A stretch of DNA of 64,000 nt from Maledivibacter halophilus (GTDB lineage: Bacteria > Bacillota > Clostridia > Peptostreptococcales > Caminicellaceae): contig NZ_FUZT01000002.1 in the NCBI RefSeq assembly GCF_900167445.1, forward strand, positions 372,001-436,000, in the 5' to 3' direction. How positions within the stretch are numbered: position 1 is the stretch's first letter; the number at the start of each line of letters is the position of its first letter. The notes beneath the pieces were generated by a model. That model was not told where the DNA came from. It made no database searches and saw only the letters and a program-made list of their open reading frames with translations. Position numbers and translations under genes: made by a program. Positions 36,610 through 46,745 of the stretch are shown here, one piece after another.

Positions 36610-37527
36610 ATGAATATGGATTTTCAGGATAAAGTATCTTCAGAAATTTACAAAGCTAAAATGGAGGAAAATAAAAAGAAAAAAATTTATGAAAAAATAG
36701 TCGAAATTTTCTTTTTGTTATGTGCTTGTGCTGCAATAATATCAGTTATAGTTATTACAATATTTATTTTTGCAAAGGGAGGACCAGCAATCTTTAAGAT
36801 AGGGATATTGGACTTTCTTTTAGGAAAAGAATGGATGCCCAGTGCTGATGTTTATGGTATCTTTCCAATGATAGTTGCATCTATATATGCAACCTTAGGT
36901 GCAATTCTTTTAGGAGTACCTATTGGAGTATTAACAGCAGTGTTTTTAGCTGAAATTGCGCCGGATTGGCTTTCAAAATTAGTTCGTCCTGCTGTAGAGC
37001 TTTTAGCAGGGATACCTTCAGTAGTTTATGGTTTTTTTGGACTTGTTGTTATAGTTCCAATAATAGATGATGTTTTTGGAGGTGGAGGAAATAGTCTGCT
37101 GGCAGCTATAATTATTTTGTCAGTTATGATTTTGCCTACAGTTATTAATATTTCAGAAACATCAATAAGAGCTGTTCCTAGAGAATATAAGGAAGGCTCA
37201 TTAGCAGTAGGAGCTTCTCATATTCAGACAATATTTAAAGTTGTTTTACCAGCAGCAAAGTCTGGAATATTAACAGCTATAGTTTTGGGGATAGGTAGGG
37301 CTATTGGAGAAACTATGGCAGTAATTCTTGTGGCTGGAAATACAACACTTCTTCCCCAATCATTGCTTGATCGTGTACGACCAATGACAGCTAATATAGC
37401 AATAGAAATGTCATATGCCTTTGGACTACATCAAGAAGCGCTATTTGCCACAGGAGTAATTTTATTTATCTTTATAATAATATTAAATATATTTCTAAAT
37501 ATTTTTATTCATAAGGCGGGTGAATAA
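36610..37527 (+). CDS. pstC: Phosphate ABC transporter permease PstC
   Basis: A 305-residue permease with six TM helices. Signature stretches are FPMIVASIYATLGAILLGVPIGVLTAVFLAE, LLAGIPSVVYGFFGL and the EAA-type loop REYKEGSLAVGASHIQTIFKVVLP, with GRAIGETMAV. A GGAGGTGGT ribosome binding site precedes the ATG. It pairs with PstA, encoded immediately downstream. Confidence 0.96.
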   Translation: MNMDFQDKVSSEIYKAKMEENKKKKIYEKIVEIFFLLCACAAIISVIVITIFIFAKGGPAIFKIGILDFLLGKEWMPSADVYGIFPMIVASIYATLGAILLGVPIGVLTAVFLAEIAPDWLSKLVRPAVELLAGIPSVVYGFFGLVVIVPIIDDVFGGGGNSLLAAIIILSVMILPTVINISETSIRAVPREYKEGSLAVGASHIQTIFKVVLPAAKSGILTAIVLGIGRAIGETMAVILVAGNTTLLPQSLLDRVRPMTANIAIEMSYAFGLHQEALFATGVILFIFIIILNIFLNIFIHKAGE

Positions 37528-37528
37528 T

Positions 37529-38356
37529 TTGAATACAAGAGCTATAAAAGATAATATAGTTAAATTAATTATATGGGTATCTTCCTTTATAACAGTAGGA
37601 ATTTTAGTTTGGATACTTGCCTATGTAATCAAAAATGGAATAAGCGAAATAAATATAGAGTATTTAACAACTGCTCCCCATGGCGAAGAAGGCGGTATTT
37701 TTCCAATGATTATCAGCACAATATATATAGTATTACTATCTGTTATAATCTCTACACCGATTGGTGTTTGTGCTGCTATTTATTTAGTTGAATATGCTAA
37801 ACCTGGAAAGATAGTTCGTCTAATAAGATTTGCTACTGAAAGTTTAGCAGGAATACCATCAATTATATTTGGTTTATTCGGGTTTATATTTTTTGTAACC
37901 ATATTAAAGTTTGGGTTTTCAATTATTGCGGGAGCAATTACCCTTAGTATAATGGTACTTCCTACAATAGTTCGTACTACCGAAGAAGCTTTAAAGTCAG
38001 TACCCAATTCCTATAGAGAAGGAAGTTTAGCCTTGGGAACATCGAAGCTTAGAACGATTATTAAGGTTGTACTTCCAAGTGCTATACCAGGAATACTTAC
38101 AGCTGTAATATTGAGCGTAGGAAGAGTCGTTGGAGAAACAGCAGCTGTTTATTTTACGGCAGGTATGGGAAGGGGAATACCTACGAGCTTTAAGGAATCA
38201 GGCATGACACTATCTGTTCATCTTTACGTTTTAGCTAAGGAAGGAATATCTTTCAATAAAGCATATGCCACTGCAACTATTTTGGTTATTATTGTGGCTC
38301 TTATAAATTTAAGTGCCAATCGTATTGCTTCTAGATTTAGAAAAACTAATCCATAA
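37529..38356 (+). CDS. pstA: Phosphate ABC transporter permease PstA
   Basis: A 275-residue permease with six TM helices. Motifs are [58 protein letters not shown] and [19 protein letters not shown] at 37520 lies inside the pstC end and overlaps the AAGGCGGG ribosome binding site, while the TTG at 37529 has proper spacing; I chose the latter but either is possible. Confidence 0.95.
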   Translation: MNTRAIKDNIVKLIIWVSSFITVGILVWILAYVIKNGISEINIEYLTTAPHGEEGGIFPMIISTIYIVLLSVIISTPIGVCAAIYLVEYAKPGKIVRLIRFATESLAGIPSIIFGLFGFIFFVTILKFGFSIIAGAITLSIMVLPTIVRTTEEALKSVPNSYREGSLALGTSKLRTIIKVVLPSAIPGILTAVILSVGRVVGETAAVYFTAGMGRGIPTSFKESGMTLSVHLYVLAKEGISFNKAYATATILVIIVALINLSANRIASRFRKTNP

Positions 38357-38376
38357 TGTATAAAGGAGTGTTAACT

Positions 38377-39132
38377 ATGGGGATTAAAAAATTCACTATA
38401 AAAGATTTAGATTTATTCTATGGAGATTTTCAGGCTCTTCAAAAAATAAATATGAATATAGATGAGAAAAATGTTACGGCTTTTATAGGTCCATCAGGAT
38501 GCGGAAAGTCAACATTTCTAAGGACGTTAAATCGTATGAATGACTTAATAGAAGGTGTAACCATCAGGGGAGAAGTAAAGCTTGATGGAAACAATATATA
38601 TAACAATATTGATGTAATAAAACTTAGAAAGAAAGTTGGAATGGTATTTCAAAAGCCTAATCCATTTCCAATGAGCATATATGATAATATTGCTTATGGT
38701 CCTAGAACCCATGGGATTCGAAAAAGAGCTGTATTAGATGAAATAGTAGAAAAGAGCTTAACAGGTGCTGCGCTTTGGGATGAAGTGAAGGACCGTCTGA
38801 AAACTAATGCCTTAGGACTTTCTGGAGGTCAGCAGCAGAGACTTTGTATTGCAAGGGCTTTAGCTGTAGAACCTGAAGTACTTTTAATGGATGAACCTAC
38901 ATCTGCACTAGATCCCATTGCCACATCAAAAATAGAAAATCTTATGGAATCTCTTAAGAAAGATTATACTATTGTTATAGTAACTCATTCAATGCAGCAA
39001 GCAGCGAGAATATCAGATAATACGGCATTCTTTTTAATGGGAGAATTAGTTGAGTTTGGAGACACAAGTCAAATATTTACAACTCCAGAGGATAAAAGAA
39101 CCGAGGATTATATTACTGGTAGATTTGGATAA
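38377..39132 (+). CDS. pstB: Phosphate ABC transporter ATPase PstB
   Basis: A 251-residue ATPase with Walker [10 protein letters not shown], signature [16 protein letters not shown], Walker [13 protein letters not shown] and switch His in VTHSM. The Q-loop region [18 protein letters not shown] is typical of PstB. The ATG at 38377 after AAAGGAGTG is preferred over the ATG at 38356, which overlaps the pstA stop. Confidence 0.97.
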   Translation: MGIKKFTIKDLDLFYGDFQALQKINMNIDEKNVTAFIGPSGCGKSTFLRTLNRMNDLIEGVTIRGEVKLDGNNIYNNIDVIKLRKKVGMVFQKPNPFPMSIYDNIAYGPRTHGIRKRAVLDEIVEKSLTGAALWDEVKDRLKTNALGLSGGQQQRLCIARALAVEPEVLLMDEPTSALDPIATSKIENLMESLKKDYTIVIVTHSMQQAARISDNTAFFLMGELVEFGDTSQIFTTPEDKRTEDYITGRFG

Positions 39133-39234
39133 AGAGTCTTTTAGACATGAATTATAGGTTAATACAGAGGTGCAAGGTGGGACTGGGATAGAGCTAAAAG
39201 AATGACTAAAAAGACAATAAAGGAGGGTATTAAA

Positions 39235-39888
39235 TTGGTTAGAGAAAGCTTTGAAGCATCAATTCAATCTCTTAAAGAAGATGTTGTAGAGATGATGGAA
39301 AGGGTAGAAGATTTACTTGTTAAATCTGTAGATTCTCTTTTAAATAAGGATATTAATTTGGCACGCCAAGTAATAGAGTTAGATGACAGTATTGATGAAA
39401 TGCAAAATGACATAGAAGAAAAGACTATAGAACTTATTGCCCTACAACAGCCTATGGCTAAAGATTTAAGAATTATTTTTTCTATAGCTAAAATTATTAC
39501 TGATATAGAAAGAGCAGGAGATTTTTGTGTTAATATTGCAAAGGAAACTATAAAAATAGGTAACGAAGCCCATATAAAACCTTTAGTTGATATACCGAAG
39601 ATGAGGGAAATAATTTTAGATATGCTTAGGAATTCAAAAATTAGTTTTATTAATGAGAATTCCAAATTAGCATATAGAGTTGGACGAGAAGATGAACTGA
39701 TAGACAATTTATATAAGGATATATACACAGAAATACTAATGATGATTCACTCTGATTCTAAAAACATAAATCAGGGAACCAAACTTTTATTCGTTGGAAG
39801 ATACCTAGAAAGAATGGCAGATCATATAACCAATATATGTGAAAGAATTATTTATATAGTAGATGGAGATAATGTTGAAATAAATTAG
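39235..39888 (+). CDS. phoU: Phosphate signalling protein PhoU
   Basis: A 217-residue all-helical protein with two PhoU repeats (ARQVIELDDSIDEMQNDIEE, AKDLRIIFSIAKIITDIERAGD and GTKLLFVGRYLERMADHITNICERIIY). It couples the Pst transporter to the Pho two-component system and limits phosphate uptake. The frame extends to an ATG at 39202, but the AAAGGAGGG at 39220-39228 fits the TTG at 39235, which also gives the usual RESFE start. It is the last gene of the pst operon. Confidence 0.94.
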   Translation: MVRESFEASIQSLKEDVVEMMERVEDLLVKSVDSLLNKDINLARQVIELDDSIDEMQNDIEEKTIELIALQQPMAKDLRIIFSIAKIITDIERAGDFCVNIAKETIKIGNEAHIKPLVDIPKMREIILDMLRNSKISFINENSKLAYRVGREDELIDNLYKDIYTEILMMIHSDSKNINQGTKLLFVGRYLERMADHITNICERIIYIVDGDNVEIN

Positions 39889-39939
39889 ATAACTACTAGG
39901 TGGTTTTTTAGAGCTAGATTGAATTTTAGTTTAAAATTG

Positions 39940-39998
39940 AGAGCTATGGTCTAATCTTTAAGTATAGCTTCTAGCTAATACATTAGGTCCATAGCTCT
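39940..39998. terminator. Large inverted repeat between phoU and chemoreceptor gene
   Basis: AGAGCTATGG-TCTAAT pairs with ATTAGGTCCATAGCTCT (10 plus 5 bp with a 1-nt offset) around a loop of 26 nt. It lies between two convergent genes and probably ends both transcripts, although no long T run follows. Confidence 0.55.
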
Positions 39999-40106
39999 TT
40001 GGAATTTAGCATAATGAATATCTTACTGTTGTTTATCCATAATAAAGTATTAAGCTATAGTTTCAAAAACTTGTTACTATAAGAATTTCCTCATAAGTGT
40101 TTGCAA

Positions 40107-40937
40107 TTATAAATCCTTTGCTAAATCTGCTAAAAGCTGAGTCGTGGAATTGAGTTCTTCTATGGAAGCCACAATTTGTTCAGTTGTTTCAGCTTGAGCT
40201 TTTGTAACTGAGCTTGTGCTATCAACAGCTGTTGACATATCATTTACAGAAGATTGAATGGTTTCTAAAGTAGTTTTAATATTCCCTACAGCTTTTTTTG
40301 TTTCATTAGACAGATTCCTTATTTCTTCTGCAACCACAGAAAAACCTCTACCGTGTTCACCGGCTCTGGCTGCTTCAATTGCGGCATTTAAGCCAAGCAT
40401 ATTAGTTTGATCAGATATGTTTTTTATGTATTGCAAAATACTATCGGTTTGACTTACTTGTTTTTTTGCTTCATTACCTTTAATAGAAATATTATTAGAT
40501 GATTCGGCAATTTTATTAGCACCTAATGAAATTTCATCAATACTTGAAGTTATTTCTTCTAATGCAGAAGCAAGATTTTCTGAAAGTTCATTAAGCCTAT
40601 TTTGTTTTTTAAGACTTCTACCGATGCCAATACTTCCTATGCAATTACCTATATCATCTCTTATTGGAATTGTAATGGCTTTAAATGGTATTCCAAAAAC
40701 TTCTTTTGAAATTATTCGCACAATTTTTTTATTATTTTTAATACATTCAGACATCACATCTCCCTTTTTTAAAGGAGAACCCTCTTCATCCTTTATATCT
40801 AGTTCATAACCGGGGATATATTTCAATATATGCTTAGTATCCGATATAGATATAAAAACATCTTCATCAAATATGTCTTTGAAATATCCTCCAGCATCAA
40901 TAAAAGAATTAATAATTTTTCTGTTTTTATTTTCCAT
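40107..40937 (-). CDS. Soluble methyl-accepting chemotaxis-type signalling protein
   Basis: A 276-residue protein with no membrane segment. Residues about 1-110 form a PAS/Cache-like sensor ([16 protein letters not shown], then [22 protein letters not shown]). Residues about 115-276 form a short coiled-coil signalling domain with the conserved hairpin tip [30 protein letters not shown] that binds CheA/CheW. The cytoplasmic helices are shorter than in classical receptors. The ligand is unknown. Monocistronic on the minus strand with AAGGAG upstream of the ATG. Confidence 0.88.
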   Translation of the reverse strand: MENKNRKIINSFIDAGGYFKDIFDEDVFISISDTKHILKYIPGYELDIKDEEGSPLKKGDVMSECIKNNKKIVRIISKEVFGIPFKAITIPIRDDIGNCIGSIGIGRSLKKQNRLNELSENLASALEEITSSIDEISLGANKIAESSNNISIKGNEAKKQVSQTDSILQYIKNISDQTNMLGLNAAIEAARAGEHGRGFSVVAEEIRNLSNETKKAVGNIKTTLETIQSSVNDMSTAVDSTSSVTKAQAETTEQIVASIEELNSTTQLLADLAKDL

Positions 40938-41228
40938 AAACTCAACTCCTTACCAAGTAAGTACTATTTTTATTATATAATAAAAATTTAAAGGAATCGA
41001 CATAGTTAGAAAAAATATAAAAACATTACTAAAAATACAAATAAATGTAATAGTGAATTTAAATTGACAATAATTTTTTTTAGCCTTATAACAAATATTA
41101 AATTTAATAGGTGTATATTTATATATTGCACATAAATTATTAAATATACTGAATATATCTGAATATATAAGGGTATAAAATAGACAAAATATTTTTAAAA
41201 TTTTAGCAATTAAGAAGGATGTGTTTAT

Positions 41229-43646
41229 ATGATAAAAGAAGTTAAAGTACCTATGAATAGATTAAAAAATAAATGTGATGTAAATTGCTTTAAATTTCAT
41301 AGTACTGCCGATTTAAAACCTCTTCAAGGTATAATCGGTCAAGAAAGAGCGTCAAATGCATTAGATTTTGGATTATCTGTAAAAAAGAAAGGATATAATA
41401 TTTTTGTATCTGGACAAAGTGGAACAGGTAGAAATAGCTATGTAAAGTTGATAACAGATGATAAAGCTTCAAAAAAGAATATTCCTGATGATTGGGTATA
41501 TGTATATAACTTTAAAAACCCTCATAGTCCTTTAGCTTTAAATCTTAAACCTGGACAAGGTAAAAAGCTTGTAAAAGATATGGAAAATTCAATTAAAAAC
41601 TTAAAGAAAGAAATAGAAAATGCATTTACAAGTAAAGAATATGAAAATATGAAAAATGCTCTTATTCAACGATACCAAAGTGCGTCGGAGAATATGATTA
41701 AAGAATTGAATGAAGTGGCTGAAAAATATGATTTTAGATTTGCTCGTACAGACAAAGGATTAGTAAGTATGCCTCTTAAAGAAGGAAGGCATATGAATGA
41801 AGAGGATTATACAAAACTTTCCCCAGAAGAATTTGATGAACTGAGGGAAAAAAGTAGCAAGTTAAATTTAGAATCTGTTGAGGTATTTAATAAGCTTAGA
41901 GAGCTTGAGGAAAATTATAGAGAAGAGATAAAAAAATTAGATGTTGAAACATCAATTAGCGTTGTGGATTTTCATATAGAAAAATTAAAGGAAAATTTTA
42001 ATTATAATGATAAATCCATAGAGTATTTTGATATGTTAAAGGAAGATATAATTGAGCATATAGATAAATTTAAAAAGGACAAGGATTCAGTAAGTAATAA
42101 TCCATTTGCAATGTTTCAAATAAAATCTTCCGAAGCGTTTTTTGATAGATATAATGTAAATCTTTTTATAGATAATAGCGAAAAAAAATGTGCACCTGTA
42201 ATTGTAGAGTCAAATCCAACTTATTATAATCTAGTAGGCAGTGTTGAATATAAAAATGAAATGGGAGTCATGAAAACGGATTTTACACAAATAAAACCTG
42301 GAGCATTGCATGAAGCTAATGGAGGTTATTTAGTATTACAAGCTAAGGATGTACTTTCAAATCCTTTTGCATGGAATGCCCTAAAAAGAGCTTTGGTTAC
42401 TGATGAAATAAATATTGAGGGATTGGGAAAACAATTGGGATATGTTGTTACTACAACATTAAAGCCACAACCAATTCCCCTTGATCTAAAAATTATATTA
42501 ATAGGTGATCCATATATTTATTATATGTTATATACATATGATGAACAATTCAAAAAATTGTTCAAAATAATGGCGGATTTTGATATAGAAATGTCTAGAG
42601 ATGAAGAAAATATTCTTAAAATGGCTCGATTTATAGCTACCCATTGTGAAAAGGAAAATATAAAACATTTTCATCGTGATGCAGTAGGAAGGGTTATAGA
42701 ATACAGTTCAAGATTAGCTTCAAATCAAATGAAGCTTAGTTCAAGATTTAATCAAATTGTTGAGCTTTTATATGAAGCTGATAGCTGGGCAGAAGTAGAC
42801 GGAAGTAATATAATAGAAGTTAAACATATTGAAAAAGCAATAGAAGAAAAAGTATTTAGAAATAACAAATATGAAGAAAAAGTACTTGAGATGTTTGAAT
42901 ATGGAGATTATTTACTGGATGTTGATGGAGAAAAAATAGGGGAAATAAATGGTTTAGCTGTTACTGGAACAGGAGAATATAAATTTGGCAAGCCAAGTAA
43001 AATAACTGCTTCAACATATAGAGGCAAAGCAGGAATAATTAATATTGAAAGAGAAGCCAAAACCAGTGGAAAGATACATGATAAGGGAGTAATGATAATA
43101 AGTGGATATTTAGGTTATAAATATGCCCAGGAAAAACCTCTGGCATTATCGGCTAGTATAGTTTTTGAACAGCTTTATTCCGGTGTTGATGGAGACAGTG
43201 CCTCAAGTACAGAGCTCTATGCTATTTTATCAAGTATATCTAAAGTCCCTATTAGACAATATATAGCTGTAACAGGTTCAGTTAATCAAAGAGGAGAAAT
43301 CCAGCCAATTGGAGGAGTAAATGAAAAGATAGAAGGCTTCTTTAAAGTTTGTAAATTGAAAGGATTAACTGGAAAGCAGGGAGTTATGATTCCCCATCAA
43401 AATGTTAAAAATCTTATGCTGAAGGATGAAGTAATTGAGGCAGTTAAAAAAGGAGAGTTCCACATTTATAGCGTAAAGACAATTGATGAAGGAATAGAAA
43501 TATTAACGGGAGTGCCTGCTGGAGAAAAAGATGAAAATGGAAAATACCCTAAAGGGACTATACATTATATAGTTACTGACATTCTTGAAAAATTAGCAGA
43601 AAAAGCAGAAAAGGAAAAATCTAAAGATAATAAAGAAGAAAAATGA
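41229..43646 (+). CDS. Lon-family ATP-dependent protease (AAA_32/S16 type)
   Basis: An 805-residue protein: N-terminal AAA-like ATPase region, a long coiled insertion at about 120-280, a second ATPase segment (IKPGALHEANGGYLVLQAKDVL, LKIILIGDP) and a C-terminal S16 protease domain from about 570. The catalytic dyad by alignment is Ser657 (GDSASSTE) and Lys700 (GGVNEKIEGF). The P-loop at 62-70 is GQSGTGRNS, with Arg in place of the usual Lys, as is common in this Lon-like subfamily. It degrades unfolded or specific proteins in the cytoplasm; its targets are unknown. The 290-bp upstream region is AT-rich, with nothing recognised. Confidence 0.92.
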   Translation: MIKEVKVPMNRLKNKCDVNCFKFHSTADLKPLQGIIGQERASNALDFGLSVKKKGYNIFVSGQSGTGRNSYVKLITDDKASKKNIPDDWVYVYNFKNPHSPLALNLKPGQGKKLVKDMENSIKNLKKEIENAFTSKEYENMKNALIQRYQSASENMIKELNEVAEKYDFRFARTDKGLVSMPLKEGRHMNEEDYTKLSPEEFDELREKSSKLNLESVEVFNKLRELEENYREEIKKLDVETSISVVDFHIEKLKENFNYNDKSIEYFDMLKEDIIEHIDKFKKDKDSVSNNPFAMFQIKSSEAFFDRYNVNLFIDNSEKKCAPVIVESNPTYYNLVGSVEYKNEMGVMKTDFTQIKPGALHEANGGYLVLQAKDVLSNPFAWNALKRALVTDEINIEGLGKQLGYVVTTTLKPQPIPLDLKIILIGDPYIYYMLYTYDEQFKKLFKIMADFDIEMSRDEENILKMARFIATHCEKENIKHFHRDAVGRVIEYSSRLASNQMKLSSRFNQIVELLYEADSWAEVDGSNIIEVKHIEKAIEEKVFRNNKYEEKVLEMFEYGDYLLDVDGEKIGEINGLAVTGTGEYKFGKPSKITASTYRGKAGIINIEREAKTSGKIHDKGVMIISGYLGYKYAQEKPLALSASIVFEQLYSGVDGDSASSTELYAILSSISKVPIRQYIAVTGSVNQRGEIQPIGGVNEKIEGFFKVCKLKGLTGKQGVMIPHQNVKNLMLKDEVIEAVKKGEFHIYSVKTIDEGIEILTGVPAGEKDENGKYPKGTIHYIVTDILEKLAEKAEKEKSKDNKEEK

Positions 43647-43676
43647 AGAATATTACAAAAACTTAAATATAATATT

Positions 43677-43713
43677 AAATCTTAAAGACAATTATGTCTT
43701 TGAGATTTTTTTT
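43677..43713 (+). terminator. Terminator after the Lon-like gene
   Basis: AAATCTTAAAGAC pairs with GTCTTTGAGATTT (one G-T pair) around a 6-nt loop, followed by eight T residues. Confidence 0.82.
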
Positions 43714-43838
43714 ATTGGTTTTTCTATTATAATAGAAATGTAGGGAAAATAGTAAAAATATACTAGAAATTATTAAAAAATTTTTGAAGGAAATAAGAGA
43801 GATTTATCGAAATAAGAATAAGGTTAGGAGTTGATGTA

Positions 43839-44525
43839 ATGATTGTGCTCAAAAATGTTTCAAAAAGGTATAAAAGTGACGTAATGGCACTTTCAAATAT
43901 TAATTTAAAAATCGACAAGGGAGAGTTTGTTTTTTTGGTTGGTCCAAGTGGGGCAGGTAAATCTACCCTTGTAAAAATGTTGCTGAAAGAAATAGAGCCT
44001 ACCCAAGGTAGAATAATAATTGATAATCAGAATATTACGAATATACATAGAAGAAAAGTTCCATATTTACGAAGAAAAATTGGTGTGGTTTTTCAAGATT
44101 TTAGATTGCTTCCAAATAATACTGTTTATGAAAATGTGGCCTTTGCTATGGAAATTGTTGAAGCAACTCCTAAGGAAATAAGAAGAAATGTACCGACTAT
44201 ACTAAGCCTTGTGGGACTAAGTAAAAAAGCAAAGAGTTATCCGGAGCAACTTTCAGGTGGTGAGCAGCAAAGAGTATCTATTGCCAGAGCAATAATAAAT
44301 AATCCTCCAGTACTTATAGCTGATGAACCTACAGGCAACCTGGATCCTGAAACGTCCTGGGAGATTATGAGATTATTAAGACAAATAAATAGAAGAGGAA
44401 CAACCGTAGTCATGGCTACCCATGCTAAAGATATAGTTGATATGATGCAGCAGAGAGTTATAGCATTAGAAAATGGACTAATAGTAAGGGATGAGAAAAG
44501 AGGTGGTTATGGATATGAAGATTAG
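43839..44525 (+). CDS. ftsE: Cell division ATP-binding protein FtsE
   Basis: A 228-residue ABC-type ATPase with Walker A GPSGAGKST (35-43), signature LSGGEQQRVSIARA, and Walker B VLIADEPTGNLDPETS, the last being FtsE-typical. It has the characteristic opening MIVLKNVSKRYK. With FtsX it couples ATP hydrolysis in the cytoplasm to activation of a peptidoglycan hydrolase outside; the M23 gene two positions downstream is the likely partner. It overlaps ftsX. Confidence 0.97.
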   Translation: MIVLKNVSKRYKSDVMALSNINLKIDKGEFVFLVGPSGAGKSTLVKMLLKEIEPTQGRIIIDNQNITNIHRRKVPYLRRKIGVVFQDFRLLPNNTVYENVAFAMEIVEATPKEIRRNVPTILSLVGLSKKAKSYPEQLSGGEQQRVSIARAIINNPPVLIADEPTGNLDPETSWEIMRLLRQINRRGTTVVMATHAKDIVDMMQQRVIALENGLIVRDEKRGGYGYED

Positions 44526-45411
44526 GACATGGGGATACATGATAAAGGAAGGTTTTAAAAATCTTTGGAGAAATAGGATGATGAGCCTTGCTTCTGTAGG
44601 ATCAGTTACTGCCACTTTAATGATACTTGGTATGATATTTATATTAATATTTAATATAAATAGTATGGCAAAGGGTGCTCAAGAGCAGGTTAATTCAATT
44701 CAAGTATATTTGATGAAGGGTATAAGTGCTGAGCGAATAGAAGAAATAGGTGACGAAATAAATAAAATCCAAGGCCTTAAGAGTGTAGAATTTCATTCAA
44801 AACAGCAAGCCCTTGATAGAATGAAAGGACTTTTTGGGGAAAATAAAGGTCTTTTGGAGGGATTAGAAGATAATCCACTTCCTAATTCATATATAGTATA
44901 TGTAAATAATATTGAAGAAAGTGAAAGGGTTGTAGGTGAAATTGAAGCTATAAGTGATATAGAATCAGTTAAATTTCATAAAGATATAGTTGGTAAGCTT
45001 ATCAATATAACAAATTTTGTTAAAATTATAGGTTTAGCTGTTATAGTAATTTTAATAGCCATATCAATTTTTATTATAGGTAATACAATAAAATTAACTG
45101 TTGCAGCTAGAAGAAGAGAGATAAGTATAATGAAGTATGTAGGGGCTACCAATAGGTTCATAAGATGGCCCTTTTTTATAGAAGGAACCTTTTTAGGATT
45201 GATTGGTGGAGCTATTGCTCTTCTAATAGTCTTTTTCGCCTATAAATATCTCTATGGTATAGCAGCAAAAAACTTTTTCGTAATATTAACTGCATATTTA
45301 GTACCTGCTCAATATGTACTGGATAATTTATTATTGATATTTATAGTATTAGGAGCAGGAATAGGTGCATTGGGTAGTATAACTTCAATGAAAAAATATT
45401 TGAAAGTGTAA
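44515..45411 (+). CDS. ftsX: Cell division permease-like protein FtsX
   Basis: A 298-residue membrane protein: cytoplasmic N terminus, TM1 (MMSLASVGSVTATLMILGMIF), extracellular domain at about 50-165 with the conserved EVKFHSKQQAL-type motif (VEFHSKQQALDRMKGLFGE), then three TM segments with AARRREISIMKYVGATNRFIRWPFFIEG. The ATG at 44515 is eight bases from GAGGTGG and inside the ftsE end, so the two genes are translationally coupled. The extracellular loop should contact the M23 hydrolase encoded next. Confidence 0.96.
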   Translation: MKIRTWGYMIKEGFKNLWRNRMMSLASVGSVTATLMILGMIFILIFNINSMAKGAQEQVNSIQVYLMKGISAERIEEIGDEINKIQGLKSVEFHSKQQALDRMKGLFGENKGLLEGLEDNPLPNSYIVYVNNIEESERVVGEIEAISDIESVKFHKDIVGKLINITNFVKIIGLAVIVILIAISIFIIGNTIKLTVAARRREISIMKYVGATNRFIRWPFFIEGTFLGLIGGAIALLIVFFAYKYLYGIAAKNFFVILTAYLVPAQYVLDNLLLIFIVLGAGIGALGSITSMKKYLKV

Positions 45412-45448
45412 AACAAGCCATATAACGAGAGGGGGATATATACAAAAG

Positions 45449-46582
45449 ATGAGTAGAAAGAAAACTTTAGTTGTTTTTGTTTCATTATTTTTAATATTTA
45501 CAATGGCCTTTGAGGCATTTGCATTTAATACGGATAAAGATAAGCAGAAATTAGATGAGGTAACTAAAGAGAAAGAGGAAGTTACTAAGCAAAAAAAACA
45601 AAATGAAAAACAGCAGGGTGATATTACACAAAAAATTCATAAATTAGAAGAAAATATACGTAACCTTGAAGGTGAGATAGCTCAAATAAATAAAGATATT
45701 AACGAAACTAAAGGTAGAATAGAAACAACAAAAGGAGAATTAATAAAGGCGGAAGAAAATCTGTCTACTAAGAATGAGACATTTAATTCCAGACTGGAAG
45801 TAATGTATAAAAATGGAGATGTAGGTTATATTGAAGTGTTGCTTGGTTCTACAGACTTTGAAGACTTATTGACTAGAATCGATATGGTAAAAAGATTGGT
45901 AAAGCACGATACAGATCTTTTAAAATACTTAAAGGAACAAAGGGATCTTATTGAAAACAAGAAAATCACCCTTGAAAATCAAAAATCTCAACTCCTTACC
46001 TTAATGAATAATACTAAGAAAAAGCAGGAAGATTTAAGGGTATCAAGGGGAGCGATGCAAAGAGCCAAGAAGGAACTTGAAAAGAATCATGTTGCACTGG
46101 AAAAACAAGAAGATGAATTAGCTGATTTAGCTGAACGAATTAAGGAAGTAATTATTAGAAATCAATCCGATGAAAATTATGTTGGAGGGCAAATGACTTG
46201 GCCAGCTCCTGGGGTTAGAACAATTACTTCACCATTTGGCTATAGAATACATCCGATTTTAAGAAGGAAAAAACTACATACAGGTATAGACATAGGTATA
46301 GGCTATGGAGAGAACATAGTTGCAGCCCAAAGTGGTAAAGTTATGTATGCAGATTGGCAAGGGGGCTATGGTAAGGTTGTAATGATTGACCATGGTGGAG
46401 GTATAGTAACCTTATATGCCCACAATTCTAAGTTGTTAGTTAAAGAAGGACAAAGGGTTGAAAGGGGACAAGTTATTTCAAAATGTGGAAGCACAGGAAT
46501 GTCAACGGGAGCACATTTGCATTTTGAAGTCCGTGAAAATGGCCAATATGTGAATCCAGAAAAATATGTTAAAAGGCCTTAA
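45449..46582 (+). CDS. Murein hydrolase activator, coiled coil plus M23 peptidase
   Basis: A 377-residue exported protein: signal peptide at about 1-25 (ending FEAFAF), a long coiled coil at about 30-235, and a C-terminal LytM/M23 domain at about 250-377. All zinc ligands are present by alignment: His277 and Asp281 in HTGIDIG, and His358 in HLHFEV with His356 beside it, so it should be an active endopeptidase, unlike EnvC. The coiled coil resembles EnvC/PcsB/CwlO, whose partners are FtsEX. Position after ftsEX makes it the likely FtsEX-controlled septal hydrolase. Confidence 0.93.
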   Translation: MSRKKTLVVFVSLFLIFTMAFEAFAFNTDKDKQKLDEVTKEKEEVTKQKKQNEKQQGDITQKIHKLEENIRNLEGEIAQINKDINETKGRIETTKGELIKAEENLSTKNETFNSRLEVMYKNGDVGYIEVLLGSTDFEDLLTRIDMVKRLVKHDTDLLKYLKEQRDLIENKKITLENQKSQLLTLMNNTKKKQEDLRVSRGAMQRAKKELEKNHVALEKQEDELADLAERIKEVIIRNQSDENYVGGQMTWPAPGVRTITSPFGYRIHPILRRKKLHTGIDIGIGYGENIVAAQSGKVMYADWQGGYGKVVMIDHGGGIVTLYAHNSKLLVKEGQRVERGQVISKCGSTGMSTGAHLHFEVRENGQYVNPEKYVKRP

Positions 46583-46598
46583 TAGAATCTTAAATAGT

Positions 46599-46634
46599 AA
46601 AGGTTTCTATTCTTATTAAGAAATAGAAGCCTTT
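46599..46634 (+). terminator. Terminator after the M23 peptidase gene
   Basis: AAAGGTTTCTATT pairs with AATAGAAGCCTTT around a loop of about 10 nt, followed by ATTATTTTT. It separates ftsEX-M23 from ctpA. Confidence 0.78.
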
Positions 46635-46649
46635 ATTATTTTTAAAATT

Positions 46650-46678
46650 TTGTTGAATACCAGTAAAGATGGTATAAT
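46650..46678 (+). promoter_or_regulatory. Predicted sigma-A promoter of ctpA
   Basis: TTGTTG and a perfect TATAAT are separated by 17 bp, directly after the upstream terminator and about 70 bp before ctpA. Confidence 0.65.
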
Positions 46679-46745
46679 GAGTAGTGAAAATTAATAAAAT
46701 AAAATATCGGGGATATTTAATGAAAAAAACATAGAGGTGAAATTA

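Noticed and set aside
41414..41438. Lon-like protease inactivated by its GQSGTGR P-loop (Arg for Lys)
   Set aside because: This variant is common in the Lon-like subfamily and the Ser-Lys protease dyad is intact, so it is not a sign of decay.
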